This document shows positions 18,059-26,654 of a stretch of 54,274 nt of DNA, in pieces. The position numbers and the translations under genes are program-made. Every line of letters starts with the position of its first letter. The first letter of the stretch is position 1. The notes beneath the pieces were generated by a model. That model was given only the letters and a program-made list of their open reading frames with translations, ran no database searches and was not told where the DNA came from. The DNA is taken from contig NZ_BAGD01000275.1 of the NCBI RefSeq assembly GCF_000308635.1, forward strand, positions 1 through 54,274, read 5' to 3'. Origin of the DNA: Nocardia otitidiscaviarum NBRC 14405 (GTDB lineage: Bacteria; Actinomycetota; Actinomycetes; Mycobacteriales; Mycobacteriaceae).

Positions 18059-18076
18059 ACCAAGCAGTTGCTTGGT
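18059..18076. promoter_or_regulatory. candidate TetR-type operator before the SDR gene
   Basis: Perfect inverted repeat ACCAAGC-agtt-GCTTGGT in the 44 bp between the GH65 gene and the SDR start, 26 bp before the ATG. The form is typical of TetR-family operators, but no regulator gene adjoins it, so the protein would act from elsewhere. Confidence 0.6.
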
Positions 18077-18102
18077 AGTGTTCGGTGGGCTATCAATGAC
18101 CC

Positions 18103-18873
18103 ATGGACGATTTCGGCCACCGCGATGGTGTGGCGCTGGTACTGGGCGCCAGCGGCGGATTGGGGCGGGCCACGGCGCGCATGCTGCTCGAGCGGGGCAG
18201 CGCGGTCGCGCTGACCTACCGCCGATCGCCGGAGCGGCTCGACCCCGTGCTGCGGGAGGCGGCCGAGCGCGGCCGGACGGCCCGAGCATGGCAGCTCGAT
18301 CTCGGTGACGCGGACCGGGTGGCCGCGGTGGTCGGCGAGGTGGTGCGGGAATGCGGTGGTCTGCACACCCTCGTCTACGCGGCCGGGCCGCACGTGCCCA
18401 TGCGTCACCTCAGCGGTATCGCGCCCGCGGATCTTCGGGGCCAGGTGGACGCCGACGTCGCCGGATTCTTCAACGCGGTGCACGCCGCCCTGCCCGCCCT
18501 ACGCAGCAGCCGCGGCACCATCGTCGCCATCACCACCGCCGCCACGGCCCGCTTCCCCATCCGCGACGCTCTCTCCTCGGTCCCCAAGGCAGCGGTCGAG
18601 GCCGCGATCCGCGCCATCGCCGCCGAAGAGGGGCGCTACGGCATCCGCGCCAACTGCGTCGGGCCGGGCATGACCACCGACGGCATGGCCGACCGGCTCA
18701 TCAGCAGCGGTGACCTGGATGCCCGCGCCCTGGACGCGGCCCGGAACAACATCCCGCTGCGCACCTTCGGCGACGCCGAGGACATCGCCGAGGCCGTCTG
18801 CTTCCTGGCCTCCGACCGCGCCGATTTCATCAGCGGCCAGAAGCTGGACGTGGACGGCGGCTACGGGGTCTGA
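18103..18873 (+). CDS. atypical SDR-family oxidoreductase
   Basis: 256 aa Rossmann protein with cofactor motif 'VLGASGGLGRATA', 'AGPHVPM' in place of the usual NNAG, and the C-terminal 'ISGQKLDVDGGYGV'. Aligning 'DALSSVPKAAVEA' on the classical Y-x-x-x-K puts Ser where the catalytic Tyr should be, with the Lys kept. I recall a mycolic-acid-bacteria SDR group with the same 'LSxxPKAAVE' pattern, so this is probably a true subfamily and not damage. It may use another residue or act in a non-standard way. A perfect inverted repeat precedes the start. Confidence 0.85.
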   Translation: MDDFGHRDGVALVLGASGGLGRATARMLLERGSAVALTYRRSPERLDPVLREAAERGRTARAWQLDLGDADRVAAVVGEVVRECGGLHTLVYAAGPHVPMRHLSGIAPADLRGQVDADVAGFFNAVHAALPALRSSRGTIVAITTAATARFPIRDALSSVPKAAVEAAIRAIAAEEGRYGIRANCVGPGMTTDGMADRLISSGDLDARALDAARNNIPLRTFGDAEDIAEAVCFLASDRADFISGQKLDVDGGYGV

Positions 18874-18887
18874 GCGCCGCGCGGTGA

Positions 18888-21875
18888 TCAGCCGCGCGAC
18901 GCGCGGCGGGCGGTGCCGCGGTGCGCGGGCACCGTGGTGGGGTCCTCCGGCCAGGCGTGTTTGGGGTAGCGGCCGCGCAGGTCGGCGCGGACCTGGGGCC
19001 AGCCGGTGCGCCAGAAGGACGGCAGGTCGGCGGTGACGGCGACCGGGCGCTGGGCGGGGGAGAGCAGGTGCAGCAGGATCGGCACCCGGCCGTCGGCCAG
19101 CCGGGGTGGTTCGGTCCAGCCGAAGATCTCCTGGACCTTCACCGCCAGTACCGGGGGATCGGCGGAGTAGTCGAGGCGAATCGCGCTGCCGGACGGCACC
19201 TCCAGCCGTTCGGGGGCCAACTCGTCGAAGCGGACGGCCTCCGGCCAGGGCAGTAGCCGGCGCAGTGCCTGCCCGGCGTCGACGCGTTCCAGATCGGCGC
19301 GGCGGCGCGCGGTGTCGAGTTCGGGACCCAGCCAGCGATCCATATCGTCGAGCAGGCTGTCGTCGTCGACGGCGGGCCACGGCGCGCCGAGGGTGCGATG
19401 CAGGAAATCCAGCCGCGCCCGCAGATTGTGCGCGTCCGCATCCCAACGCAGCAGCCCCACCCCGTGCTCCCGCAACCCGCGCCGCACCGCCGCCGCCAGC
19501 AGCGCCGGATCGGGATCCCGCAGCGGTCGCGCCGACAGCGTGATCGCGCCGAGCCGCTCGACCCGCCGCGCCACCACCTCCCCGTCGACCCAGTCCACCT
19601 CGTCCGCGGTATCCAGCAGCGCGGGCGCGGCCTGCCGCGCGAGTTCGGCATCGGCCATGGCGGCCAACCGAATTCGCCCCTCCGCCCGGCCCGGATCGCG
19701 CGTCGCCACCGCCACGGCCAGCCACTCGCCGTCCCCCAGCCCCGACCCCGGCGGCAGCACCATGGCGGTGCCGCCCGCGGTCAGGTAGGTCGCCGACTCG
19801 GCACTCCGCCGCCGCGCCAGCCGCTCCGGATGCGCGAGCGCCACCACCACCGCCGGATCGTCCACCGCACGCGCTCGCATACCTGCCACCCTCGCGGGAT
19901 CGCCCACCGTATCAGCGTGTACGCCCGGTGCTTTCGTGCGATCGTCCACCGCACGAGCGTGTGGGTCAGCTGTTCTGGCGCGATCACCGGCCGTATGTGC
20001 GTGTGTGTCAGCTGCCTTCGCGATATCGACGGACGCATGTGCCTGTGCGTCAGCTGTTTTCGCTGTACTCCTCGCCGTATGCGCTTGTTTGTCTGTTGAT
20101 TTCGTGCGAACGCCTGCCGTATGCGCTTGCGTTTCTGCTGTTGTCGCGGGGCCGTGCGTGGTGGGGGCTCGTGTGCCGCTCATCTTCGCGCGATCGGCCA
20201 TTGCTGTCGCGTGATCGCCCTCTTGGTGCGCTCGCGTGTCCGTGGTCTTCGCGAGGTCGTGCGTCGGGTGCGCTCGCGGGTCCGATGCCGCGGGGTCGTG
20301 CGCGGCGGATGGTTGTGCTTCTTCCTGTGCGCGGTCGGACGTCGCTGTGGGTGATGGTGGTTCGGTGGACAGCTCGGTGGCGGCCGCATAGGAGGTGGGC
20401 TCGTCGGTCGGGGTGCCGGGGTGGTCGAGCAGGCGGGTGAGGCGGTGCACTTCGCGCTGCCAGCGGGTGGGGCGGTCGCGGCGCAGGGTGCGCAGGGCGC
20501 TGGCGAGATCGGTGGCGGTGGCGAGGGTGTCGTCGTCGAGCAGGGCCACCACCTCGGCGGCGCGGCGGGGGCCGACGAGGGCGGCGCCGTCGAGGAGGGC
20601 GCGGGCCAGGCGGGGGTGCAGGCCCACGGTGGCCATGCGGCGGCCGCGCGCGGTGATGGCGCCGTCGGCGTCCACCGCGCCGAGGGCGCGCAGCACCTCC
20701 CGTCCGGCGGACAGGCCGCCCGGCGGCGGGGCGTCCCACCAGGCCAGGCCGTGGCCGTCCGGAATCCCCCAGGACGCCAGTTCCAGGGCGAGCCGGGTCA
20801 GATCGGCGGTGCGGATCTCCGGCTCCGGAAAGGTGGGCAGGGTGGTGTGCTCGAATTCCGGCCAGCAGCGCCAGGCCCACCCCGGTGCTTCGCGTCCGGC
20901 GCGGCCCGCGCGCTGGTCGGCCACCGCCGCCGAAACCCGGACGGTGGCCAGGCCGGACAGTCCGCGCCGGTGGTCGACGCGGGGGACGCGCGCCAGCCCG
21001 GAATCGACGACCGCGCGCACCCCGGGCACGGTGAGACTGGATTCGGCCACCGCGGTGGACAAGACGATCCGCCGCCGAGTGCCGGGGCGCAGGGCCGTGT
21101 CCTGTGCGGCGGCGGCGAGACGGCCGTGCAGCGGGACGATATCGGCGTCCACCCCGGACAGCAGGTCGGCGGTGCGGCGAATCTCCGCCGCGCCCGGCAG
21201 GAAGACCAGCACATCGCCGTCGGCGGCGGCCAGCGCCGTCCGGGTGACCCGGGCGACCTGCGCCTCGGCGCGCTCGCGCGGCAGCGGCGGGACATAGGCG
21301 ACATCCACCGGATAGGTCCGCCCGCGCACCTCCAGCACCGGGGCCGCGGCCTCGTCCGCACCGAGCAGCACGGCCAACCGGTCCGCGGCCACCGTGGCGG
21401 AGGTGGCCAGCACGCGCAGGTCCGGGCGCAGTCCGGCACGCGCGTCGAGCAGCAGGGCCAGCAGCAGATCGGCGTCGAGATGGCGTTCGTGGCATTCGTC
21501 GAGAACCACCGCGTCCACCCCGGACAGCTCGGGATCCCCCTGCAACCGGCGTACCAGCAGACCGGAGGTGACCACCTCGATGCGCGTCGCCGCGCCCACC
21601 CGTCGCTCGCCGCGCACCGAATAGCCGACCGTCGCGCCGACCGGTTCGCCCAGCAGCGCCGCCATGCGCGCCGCCGCCGCTCGGGCGGCCAGCCGCCGCG
21701 GCTCCGCCACCACCACCCGGCCCGCGCTGTCCGCGCCCAGCGCCAGTGGCACCAGCGTGGTCTTCCCGGTGCCCGGCGGCGCGACCAGCACCGCGGCCCC
21801 GCGCTCCCGCACCGTCTCGACGATCCCGGGCAGGGCCGCGCGGACCGGCAGATCGGGTAGCTCCGGCAGCCTCAT
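18888..21875 (-). CDS. hrpB: ATP-dependent helicase HrpB with a low-complexity repeat insert
   Basis: 995 aa DEAH/RHA helicase. Walker A 'APPGTGKTT' is at residues 32-40, 'DECH' at 126-129, and the motif VI region is 'DQRAGRAGREAPG'. The C-terminus, 'EIFGWTEPPRLADGRVPI', is typical of HrpB. The ATG at 21875 overlaps the stop of the molybdopterin oxidoreductase (ATGA). HrpB is usually about 830-850 aa; the extra length is a 14-residue degenerate repeat block at about residues 520-681. The cellular role of HrpB is poorly known; RNA remodelling is the family expectation. Confidence 0.9.
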   Translation of the reverse strand: MRLPELPDLPVRAALPGIVETVRERGAAVLVAPPGTGKTTLVPLALGADSAGRVVVAEPRRLAARAAAARMAALLGEPVGATVGYSVRGERRVGAATRIEVVTSGLLVRRLQGDPELSGVDAVVLDECHERHLDADLLLALLLDARAGLRPDLRVLATSATVAADRLAVLLGADEAAAPVLEVRGRTYPVDVAYVPPLPRERAEAQVARVTRTALAAADGDVLVFLPGAAEIRRTADLLSGVDADIVPLHGRLAAAAQDTALRPGTRRRIVLSTAVAESSLTVPGVRAVVDSGLARVPRVDHRRGLSGLATVRVSAAVADQRAGRAGREAPGWAWRCWPEFEHTTLPTFPEPEIRTADLTRLALELASWGIPDGHGLAWWDAPPPGGLSAGREVLRALGAVDADGAITARGRRMATVGLHPRLARALLDGAALVGPRRAAEVVALLDDDTLATATDLASALRTLRRDRPTRWQREVHRLTRLLDHPGTPTDEPTSYAAATELSTEPPSPTATSDRAQEEAQPSAAHDPAASDPRAHPTHDLAKTTDTRAHQEGDHATAMADRAKMSGTRAPTTHGPATTAETQAHTAGVRTKSTDKQAHTARSTAKTADAQAHASVDIAKAADTHAHTAGDRARTADPHARAVDDRTKAPGVHADTVGDPARVAGMRARAVDDPAVVVALAHPERLARRRSAESATYLTAGGTAMVLPPGSGLGDGEWLAVAVATRDPGRAEGRIRLAAMADAELARQAAPALLDTADEVDWVDGEVVARRVERLGAITLSARPLRDPDPALLAAAVRRGLREHGVGLLRWDADAHNLRARLDFLHRTLGAPWPAVDDDSLLDDMDRWLGPELDTARRRADLERVDAGQALRRLLPWPEAVRFDELAPERLEVPSGSAIRLDYSADPPVLAVKVQEIFGWTEPPRLADGRVPILLHLLSPAQRPVAVTADLPSFWRTGWPQVRADLRGRYPKHAWPEDPTTVPAHRGTARRASRG
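19833..20306 (-). repeat. 42-bp degenerate coding minisatellite inside hrpB
   Basis: About ten units of 14 codons in one frame, for example AHTAGDRARTADPH, AHASVDIAKAADTH, AHTARSTAKTADAQ and ARAVDDRTKAPGVH. One unit carries an extra 7 codons, so frame is always kept. The unit nearest the C-terminal domain, ARAVDDPAVVVALA, is itself part of the conserved helicase sequence, so the array probably grew by repeated duplication of that segment and then drifted. Base composition is visibly less GC-rich than in flanking hrpB. Confidence 0.85.
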
Positions 21876-23833
21876 CGCGGCGTGATCCGCACGCGATTGT
21901 CGTGGAACACCGCGCCGCCGCCGTAGTCCGCATCCCGTTCGGCGATGGTCGCGTTCACCGTCGCACCGCCGGAGAACTTGGCCCAGCGGCCCTTGGTGGT
22001 GGCGGCCACACCGGGCCGCACCCGATCGGTGACCGCGACGACGGCCTCGAAACCGCCGCGGGCATTGGACACCAGCACCGGTGCGCCGTCGGCGAGTCCC
22101 CGGGCCGCGGCGTCCTCGGGATGGACGGCGACCGTCGCTTCGCCCGCCCGCCGCCGCAATTCGGGATTCGCGCCGAACGTGCTGTTCAGAAAGTAGTGCG
22201 AGGCAGCCGAAATCAGCACCAGACCGTCGCCCGGATCGCCCGGTGGCGTGTAATCGGGCAGCCGCTCGTGCCCCGCGCGCACCGCCCGCTCGGAGACGAA
22301 GCTCAGTTTGCCCGCCGGTACGGGCCCCTTGTCCACCTTCAGGAATCCCTCGGCGCGCAAGCGCTCGATATCGTGATCTCGCAACAGCTGCCGCGCCAAC
22401 TCCTCGTCGGAGTCGTAGAGCGCCGGTTCGGTCATGCCCATACGCCGGGCCAGACGGCGGAATGTCTCGGTGGTGGACAGGCATTCACCGGGCGGTGCCA
22501 CCGCCGGCTCGTTCCACACCAGGTACAGGTGGCCGTATCCGGCGAGCACATCCAGATGTTCGGGCTGCATGGTGGCGGGCAGCACGATATCGGCGTAATC
22601 CACGGTGTCGGTGGCGAAATGCTCGAGCACGACGGTGAACAGGTCCGCCCGCCGCAGCCCCTCGATCACCCGGCGCTGATCCGGATTCGACCCGACCGGA
22701 TTGGCGCCGATCACGAACAGCGCCTTGACCGGCGGATCATCGGTGTCGAGCAGTGCCTCGCCGAGCCGCGTCGAGGACAGTGTGCGCACCGGATGCGGCA
22801 GCAGATCCATGCGCCGCAGCTCCGCGTCCCGCAGCCGGAAATGCCCACTGGTCGAATAGTGCAGTCCGCCACCGCGCATCGCCCAATCCCCGGTGACGCC
22901 GGGCAGGCAGGCCAGCGCCCGCAGCGCCATACCGCCGCCGTCGTGGCGCTGCATGCCCTGCGAGGCGCGGATGGCGGTGGGCCGGGTGCGGGCGATCCGC
23001 TCCCCGAGCGCCACGATGCGCCGCACCGGCAGCCCGGTGATCGCGGCCACCCGCTCCGGGGTGTATTCCGCGATGCGGGAACGGAATTCGGGCCAGCCCT
23101 CGGTGTGCTCGGCGAGGTAGGCGTCGTCCTGCGCGCCCAGCGACACGATGACGTGCATGAGTCCCAGCGCCAGCGCCGCATCGGTGCCGGGCAGCGGGGC
23201 GAGGTGTTCGTCGCAGCGCTCGGCGGTGCGGGTGCGCACCGGGTCGATGGCGATCGTGTACGCACCGCTGTCCTGGATGAACTTCCACAGGTGATGACCC
23301 GAGGTGAGCGGATTGGTGCCCCACAGCAGAATCAGCCGGGAATGCACGAAGTCCTCCGGATCCATGCCGCCGGAGGTGCCGAGGGTGTATTTCAGCCCCG
23401 TCCCGCCCGCCACCGAGCAGATGGTCGGATCGTGCAGGCTGGCTCCCAGTACATTGAAGAACCGCCGTCCGGCGAAGCCCTCCAGCCCCTGGATGTAGCC
23501 GAGGCTGCCGGTGCCGTGGAACGGCCACACCGCTTCGCCGCCGAACTCCGCGGTGATCCGTGTCACCGCATCGGCGATCTCGTCGAGCGCCTCGTCCCAG
23601 CCGATCCGCTCGAACCGGCCCGCGCCCTTGGGGCCGACGCGGCGCAGCGGATGACGCAGCCGATCGGGGGAATCGACTTGCTCCAGATAGCGATTCACCT
23701 TCACACACAGCGCGCCGCGGGTGACCGGATGCGCCTTGTTTCCGCGCAGACCGACCGCGACACCGTCGGCCACCGTCACCTCCCAGGAGCAGGCGTCGGG
23801 GCAATCGAGCGGGCACGCGCCGAGAACCTTCAT
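21872..23833 (-). CDS. molybdopterin-dependent oxidoreductase
   Basis: 653 aa member of the DMSO reductase superfamily. The N-terminus binds a [4Fe-4S] cluster: Cys7, Cys11 and Cys15 in 'CPLDCPDAC' plus a fourth Cys in 'GALCVKV'. The bis-MGD-binding regions follow ('ILLWGTNPLTSGHH', 'LFVIGANPVGSNPD'), and the C-terminal cap domain ends near 'AVFHDNRVRITPR'. There is no Tat signal, so it is cytoplasmic. The substrate is unknown; formate-dehydrogenase-like and biotin-sulfoxide-reductase-like roles are possible. It is divergent from the ArsC-like gene, 81 bp apart, and coupled to hrpB downstream. Confidence 0.87.
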   Translation of the reverse strand: MKVLGACPLDCPDACSWEVTVADGVAVGLRGNKAHPVTRGALCVKVNRYLEQVDSPDRLRHPLRRVGPKGAGRFERIGWDEALDEIADAVTRITAEFGGEAVWPFHGTGSLGYIQGLEGFAGRRFFNVLGASLHDPTICSVAGGTGLKYTLGTSGGMDPEDFVHSRLILLWGTNPLTSGHHLWKFIQDSGAYTIAIDPVRTRTAERCDEHLAPLPGTDAALALGLMHVIVSLGAQDDAYLAEHTEGWPEFRSRIAEYTPERVAAITGLPVRRIVALGERIARTRPTAIRASQGMQRHDGGGMALRALACLPGVTGDWAMRGGGLHYSTSGHFRLRDAELRRMDLLPHPVRTLSSTRLGEALLDTDDPPVKALFVIGANPVGSNPDQRRVIEGLRRADLFTVVLEHFATDTVDYADIVLPATMQPEHLDVLAGYGHLYLVWNEPAVAPPGECLSTTETFRRLARRMGMTEPALYDSDEELARQLLRDHDIERLRAEGFLKVDKGPVPAGKLSFVSERAVRAGHERLPDYTPPGDPGDGLVLISAASHYFLNSTFGANPELRRRAGEATVAVHPEDAAARGLADGAPVLVSNARGGFEAVVAVTDRVRPGVAATTKGRWAKFSGGATVNATIAERDADYGGGAVFHDNRVRITPR

Positions 23834-23914
23834 GAAAACGATCGTATTCTGGCGGAGGATGCCCGGCCGCAGCCATGCGCCCGGCCCAGGTCTCCACACC
23901 CAGAGGAGGGGAAG

Positions 23915-24382
23915 ATGACAGACGGTCCCGTCAACGCCCCGACACCTACCTCCGACGCCCCCGCGGGCCCCACCGTGCTGTTCGTGTGCACCCACAATGC
24001 GGGGCGCTCCCAGATGGCGCTCGGATTCTTCAATCGGCTGGTCGGCGATCGCGCCACCGGCTGCTCCGGCGGCTCCACGCCGGGTTCGGCGCTCAATCCG
24101 CTCGTGGTGCGCGCCATGGCGGAGCGGGGCATCGACATCTCCGGCGAGTACCCGAAGCGCTGGACCCACGATCTCGTGCGGGCCGCCGACGTGGTGATCG
24201 ATATGGGCTGCGGGGACGCCGACCCGATCCTGACCGGTCACCGCTTCGAACAGTGGTGGCTGCCCGATCCCGCCGACCGGGATTTGGACGAGGTACGCGC
24301 CATCCGCGACTCCATCGAGCAGCGGGTGCGGCGACTGGTCACCGACCTCGGTCTGCCGGTGGTGGACCGGGCCCGGGTGTGA
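23915..24382 (+). CDS. low-molecular-weight phosphatase / ArsC-like protein
   Basis: 155 aa. The P-loop C-T-H-N-A-G-R-S has nucleophile Cys25, and 'GIDISGEYPKRWT' and 'VVIDMGCGD' are arsenate-reductase features. Cys at 'MGCGD' is present, but the third position of the usual 'GCGDACP' reads Asp-Pro ('GDADP'), so a thioredoxin-type three-Cys cycle looks incomplete. The ATG follows GAGGAGGGG. No ars operon genes are nearby, so a mycothiol- or phosphatase-type function is an alternative. It is divergent from the molybdopterin enzyme. Confidence 0.8.
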   Translation: MTDGPVNAPTPTSDAPAGPTVLFVCTHNAGRSQMALGFFNRLVGDRATGCSGGSTPGSALNPLVVRAMAERGIDISGEYPKRWTHDLVRAADVVIDMGCGDADPILTGHRFEQWWLPDPADRDLDEVRAIRDSIEQRVRRLVTDLGLPVVDRARV

Positions 24383-24484
24383 GACGTCGCGTTCAGCGCG
24401 TCGCGTCGATCTCCGGTTCGGTGATACCCGATGGGGCAGGTCCGGAGTCGTGTCGGTGACGGTGCGTGCCGCACCCGACGTGAA

Positions 24485-25111
24485 TCAGCGCTCGTGATAC
24501 CGGCATTCGCCGGTGAATACGAGCGCCAGCGGCGGGCGCAGCGTCGCGTCCGCCACGCTCGTGCCGGGCGACGGGGCCAGCCCCAGGGCGTCGGCCAGGC
24601 CGCGGGTGGTGGCCAGGATCATGGTTGCGGCGGAGGTGCTGTCCACCGCGGTGTCGACCTCGCCGCAGTGCTTACCGTTGTCGATGGCGTCGGCGATGCG
24701 CCGGTGGGTGTCGGCCGTGGCCTGGGCGGCGATCGTAGCCAGGGATTCGTCGGTGAAGGCGGCGGTCCAGAGGGTGCGCTCCACCCGGAACTCGATGGTC
24801 CGCTCCGCGTCGAGGGGCAGCAGTTCGCGTAGGCAGTCCAGCAGCATGGTCGAAATCGGTTCGTGCGCCGCCTCACCCGCCTCGATGCGGGTGGCGATCC
24901 GGGTATCGATGCGGCGCAGGCAGTCCGCGTAGGCGAACCGCAGCAGGGCGTCCTTGCCGTCGAAATAGTGCTGGATGAGCCCAACCGAGATACCCGCCTC
25001 GACGGCGACGCGCGCGAAGGTGACGCGGGCGAGGCCGTCACTGGCCAGCAGGCGCTGGAAGGCGCGAGCCATCTGCTCGCGGCGTTGATCGTGGTCGGCG
25101 AAACGCGGCAC
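24485..25111 (-). CDS. TetR-family regulator
   Basis: 208 aa. N-terminal HTH 'VTFARVAVEAGISVGLIQHYFDG' (about residues 26-50) is of the BetI/TetR_C_6 kind, and the C-terminal ligand domain carries 'RTLWTAAFTD'. The start is taken as GTG 25111. The gene is divergent from a serine hydrolase with only 36 bp between starts. That space holds a GCCATATGGC palindrome, and a further inverted repeat covers the hydrolase start codon; both suit binding by this protein (inference). Confidence 0.86.
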   Translation of the reverse strand: MPRFADHDQRREQMARAFQRLLASDGLARVTFARVAVEAGISVGLIQHYFDGKDALLRFAYADCLRRIDTRIATRIEAGEAAHEPISTMLLDCLRELLPLDAERTIEFRVERTLWTAAFTDESLATIAAQATADTHRRIADAIDNGKHCGEVDTAVDSTSAATMILATTRGLADALGLAPSPGTSVADATLRPPLALVFTGECRYHER

Positions 25112-25125
25112 GTGACAACCATACC

Positions 25126-25159
25126 GCCATATGGCTACCGTTCCAATATGAACATATTG
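25126..25159. promoter_or_regulatory. candidate TetR operators at the serine hydrolase start
   Basis: Two palindromes: GCCATATGGC (25126-25135) and CAATATG-aa-CATATTG (25144-25159). The second contains the ATG of the hydrolase, so a bound repressor would block initiation directly, and the transcript could also fold over the start codon. Confidence 0.6.
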
Positions 25160-26638
25160 CTACGGCGAGCGGGGTGGCTGGTGCCAGTCCTCGCGCTGCT
25201 ACTGCTGAGCGGTGCACCCGCGAGATCCGAACCCGCCAGCGGAGACGACCTGCACGCGCGCATGGACGATTTCGCGCGCACCCGGATGAGCCAGGTCGAA
25301 CTGCCGGGCCTCGCCTATGCCGTGGTGGAGAAATCTGGAACCGTGCACACCGGCACCTTCGGGCACGACGGGGACGGCGGCGATATCACCGCGGCGACCC
25401 CGTTCCTGTGGGGCTCGGTCGCCAAATCGGTCACCGCCACCCTGGTCACCGCCATGGCCGCGGCCGGAGAACTGCGGCTCGACGCGCCCGTGACCGCGTA
25501 CCTGCCGTCGTTCCGGCTGCGCGACGCGACCCGCTCGGCCCGGATCACCCTGCGCCACCTGCTCGAACAGACCAGCGGTCTCGCGACCACCACCCGCTAC
25601 ACCGACCGCACCGATCCGGATCGCCGACCCGGCGACGTACTGCCGGAACTGGCCACCGCGGAGCTGGTGAGCGAGCCGGGCACGACCCACCACTACTCGA
25701 GCACCAATTACCTGCTGCTGTCGGCCGTGGTGGAGGCGGTCACCGGCAGGCCGTTCGCGCGGGTGCTCGCCGAACGGGTGCTCGATCCGCTCGGTATGCG
25801 TACCGCCGTGACGAGCGCGGTGGACGCGGAGCGGGTGCCCCGGGGGCATCGGTTCGTCTTCGGACGGGCCGTGCCGTTCGCCACCGGCTACGACCCGGCG
25901 GGCGTGGGCTACGGATATCTCGGCGGCGCCGTCGGCGACGCCGCCGCATTCGCCCGCGCCGCCCTCGGTGGCGGCGGCATCTCCGCCGACCAGCGCATCG
26001 CCATGTTCGACCCAGCGGTGCGGACCGGCCCGGACGCCTACTACGGCCTCGGCTGGCGGCGCTGGACCCTGGACGGCGCCGACACGCCCATGATCTGGCA
26101 CGGCGGCTCATCTCCCGGATTCTTCGCGCAGGTGATCCTGTTGCCCGAGCGGGAGCGGGCCGTGGTGCTGCTCACCAACGTCTCCAGCCCCGTGCACGAA
26201 ACGCAGCTGCTGGACACCGGTTTCGGCCTGGCACAACTGGCTTCCGGCGCGGCCGCGACTCCGCGCGCGCCGGACCGGGCCTATGCGCTCATGCTCGGCG
26301 TCCTGGTCGCTCTCCTCGCCGTGCTGATCACAGCGTCCGGACTCACCGCGCGTGCCCTCACCCGCCCGGTCCGGCGGGACGGCCGGTGGCGTCTCGCGCT
26401 CGCCACCGCCCTCTGGCTGACGGTCGTACCTGCCCTGCTCTACGGCCTGGCGCTGGCATTGCCCGAGCGGATGGGAGTGCGACTCGGGCAGTTGGCGCTG
26501 TGGGTCCCAGATATCGCCTGGCTCGTCTACGGTGTCCTCGGAACCGCCACTCTGCTGCTCGTGCTGCGCTTGGCCGTGGTGGCGCGGGCTGTCGGTGGGT
26601 GGCGGCAGAATCGAACTGCGATCGGCACGGACGAATGA
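25148..26638 (+). CDS. membrane-anchored serine hydrolase, beta-lactamase family
   Basis: 496 aa. A signal peptide (about 1-27) is followed by a class C-like penicillin-recognising domain with Ser90-x-x-Lys93 ('SVAK'), 'YSSTNY' from Tyr183 and 'HGG' at 318-320. The middle motif is normally Tyr-x-Asn; here it reads Tyr-Ser-Ser. The C-terminus (about 375-480) holds four hydrophobic helices, so the catalytic domain is held at the outer face of the membrane. Likely an esterase or peptidase on cell-envelope substrates and not a true beta-lactamase. It is divergent from a TetR gene and probably controlled by it. Confidence 0.85.
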   Translation: MNILLRRAGWLVPVLALLLLSGAPARSEPASGDDLHARMDDFARTRMSQVELPGLAYAVVEKSGTVHTGTFGHDGDGGDITAATPFLWGSVAKSVTATLVTAMAAAGELRLDAPVTAYLPSFRLRDATRSARITLRHLLEQTSGLATTTRYTDRTDPDRRPGDVLPELATAELVSEPGTTHHYSSTNYLLLSAVVEAVTGRPFARVLAERVLDPLGMRTAVTSAVDAERVPRGHRFVFGRAVPFATGYDPAGVGYGYLGGAVGDAAAFARAALGGGGISADQRIAMFDPAVRTGPDAYYGLGWRRWTLDGADTPMIWHGGSSPGFFAQVILLPERERAVVLLTNVSSPVHETQLLDTGFGLAQLASGAAATPRAPDRAYALMLGVLVALLAVLITASGLTARALTRPVRRDGRWRLALATALWLTVVPALLYGLALALPERMGVRLGQLALWVPDIAWLVYGVLGTATLLLVLRLAVVARAVGGWRQNRTAIGTDE

Positions 26639-26654
26639 TGGGGAGAGCGCGGGG

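Noticed and set aside
15320..18289. 989-codon open frame on the minus strand opposite the GH65 gene
   Set aside because: Shadow of the GH65 coding frame; no recognisable domain and biased composition (Arg, Gly, His).
19833..20306. Repeat array in hrpB as a CRISPR
   Set aside because: Units are contiguous, degenerate and in frame with no constant repeat and variable spacer pattern; no cas genes in the window.
24383..24484. Possible small gene between the ArsC-like gene and the TetR gene
   Set aside because: No frame with a ribosome site and a sensible protein was seen; taken as a plain intergenic spacer.
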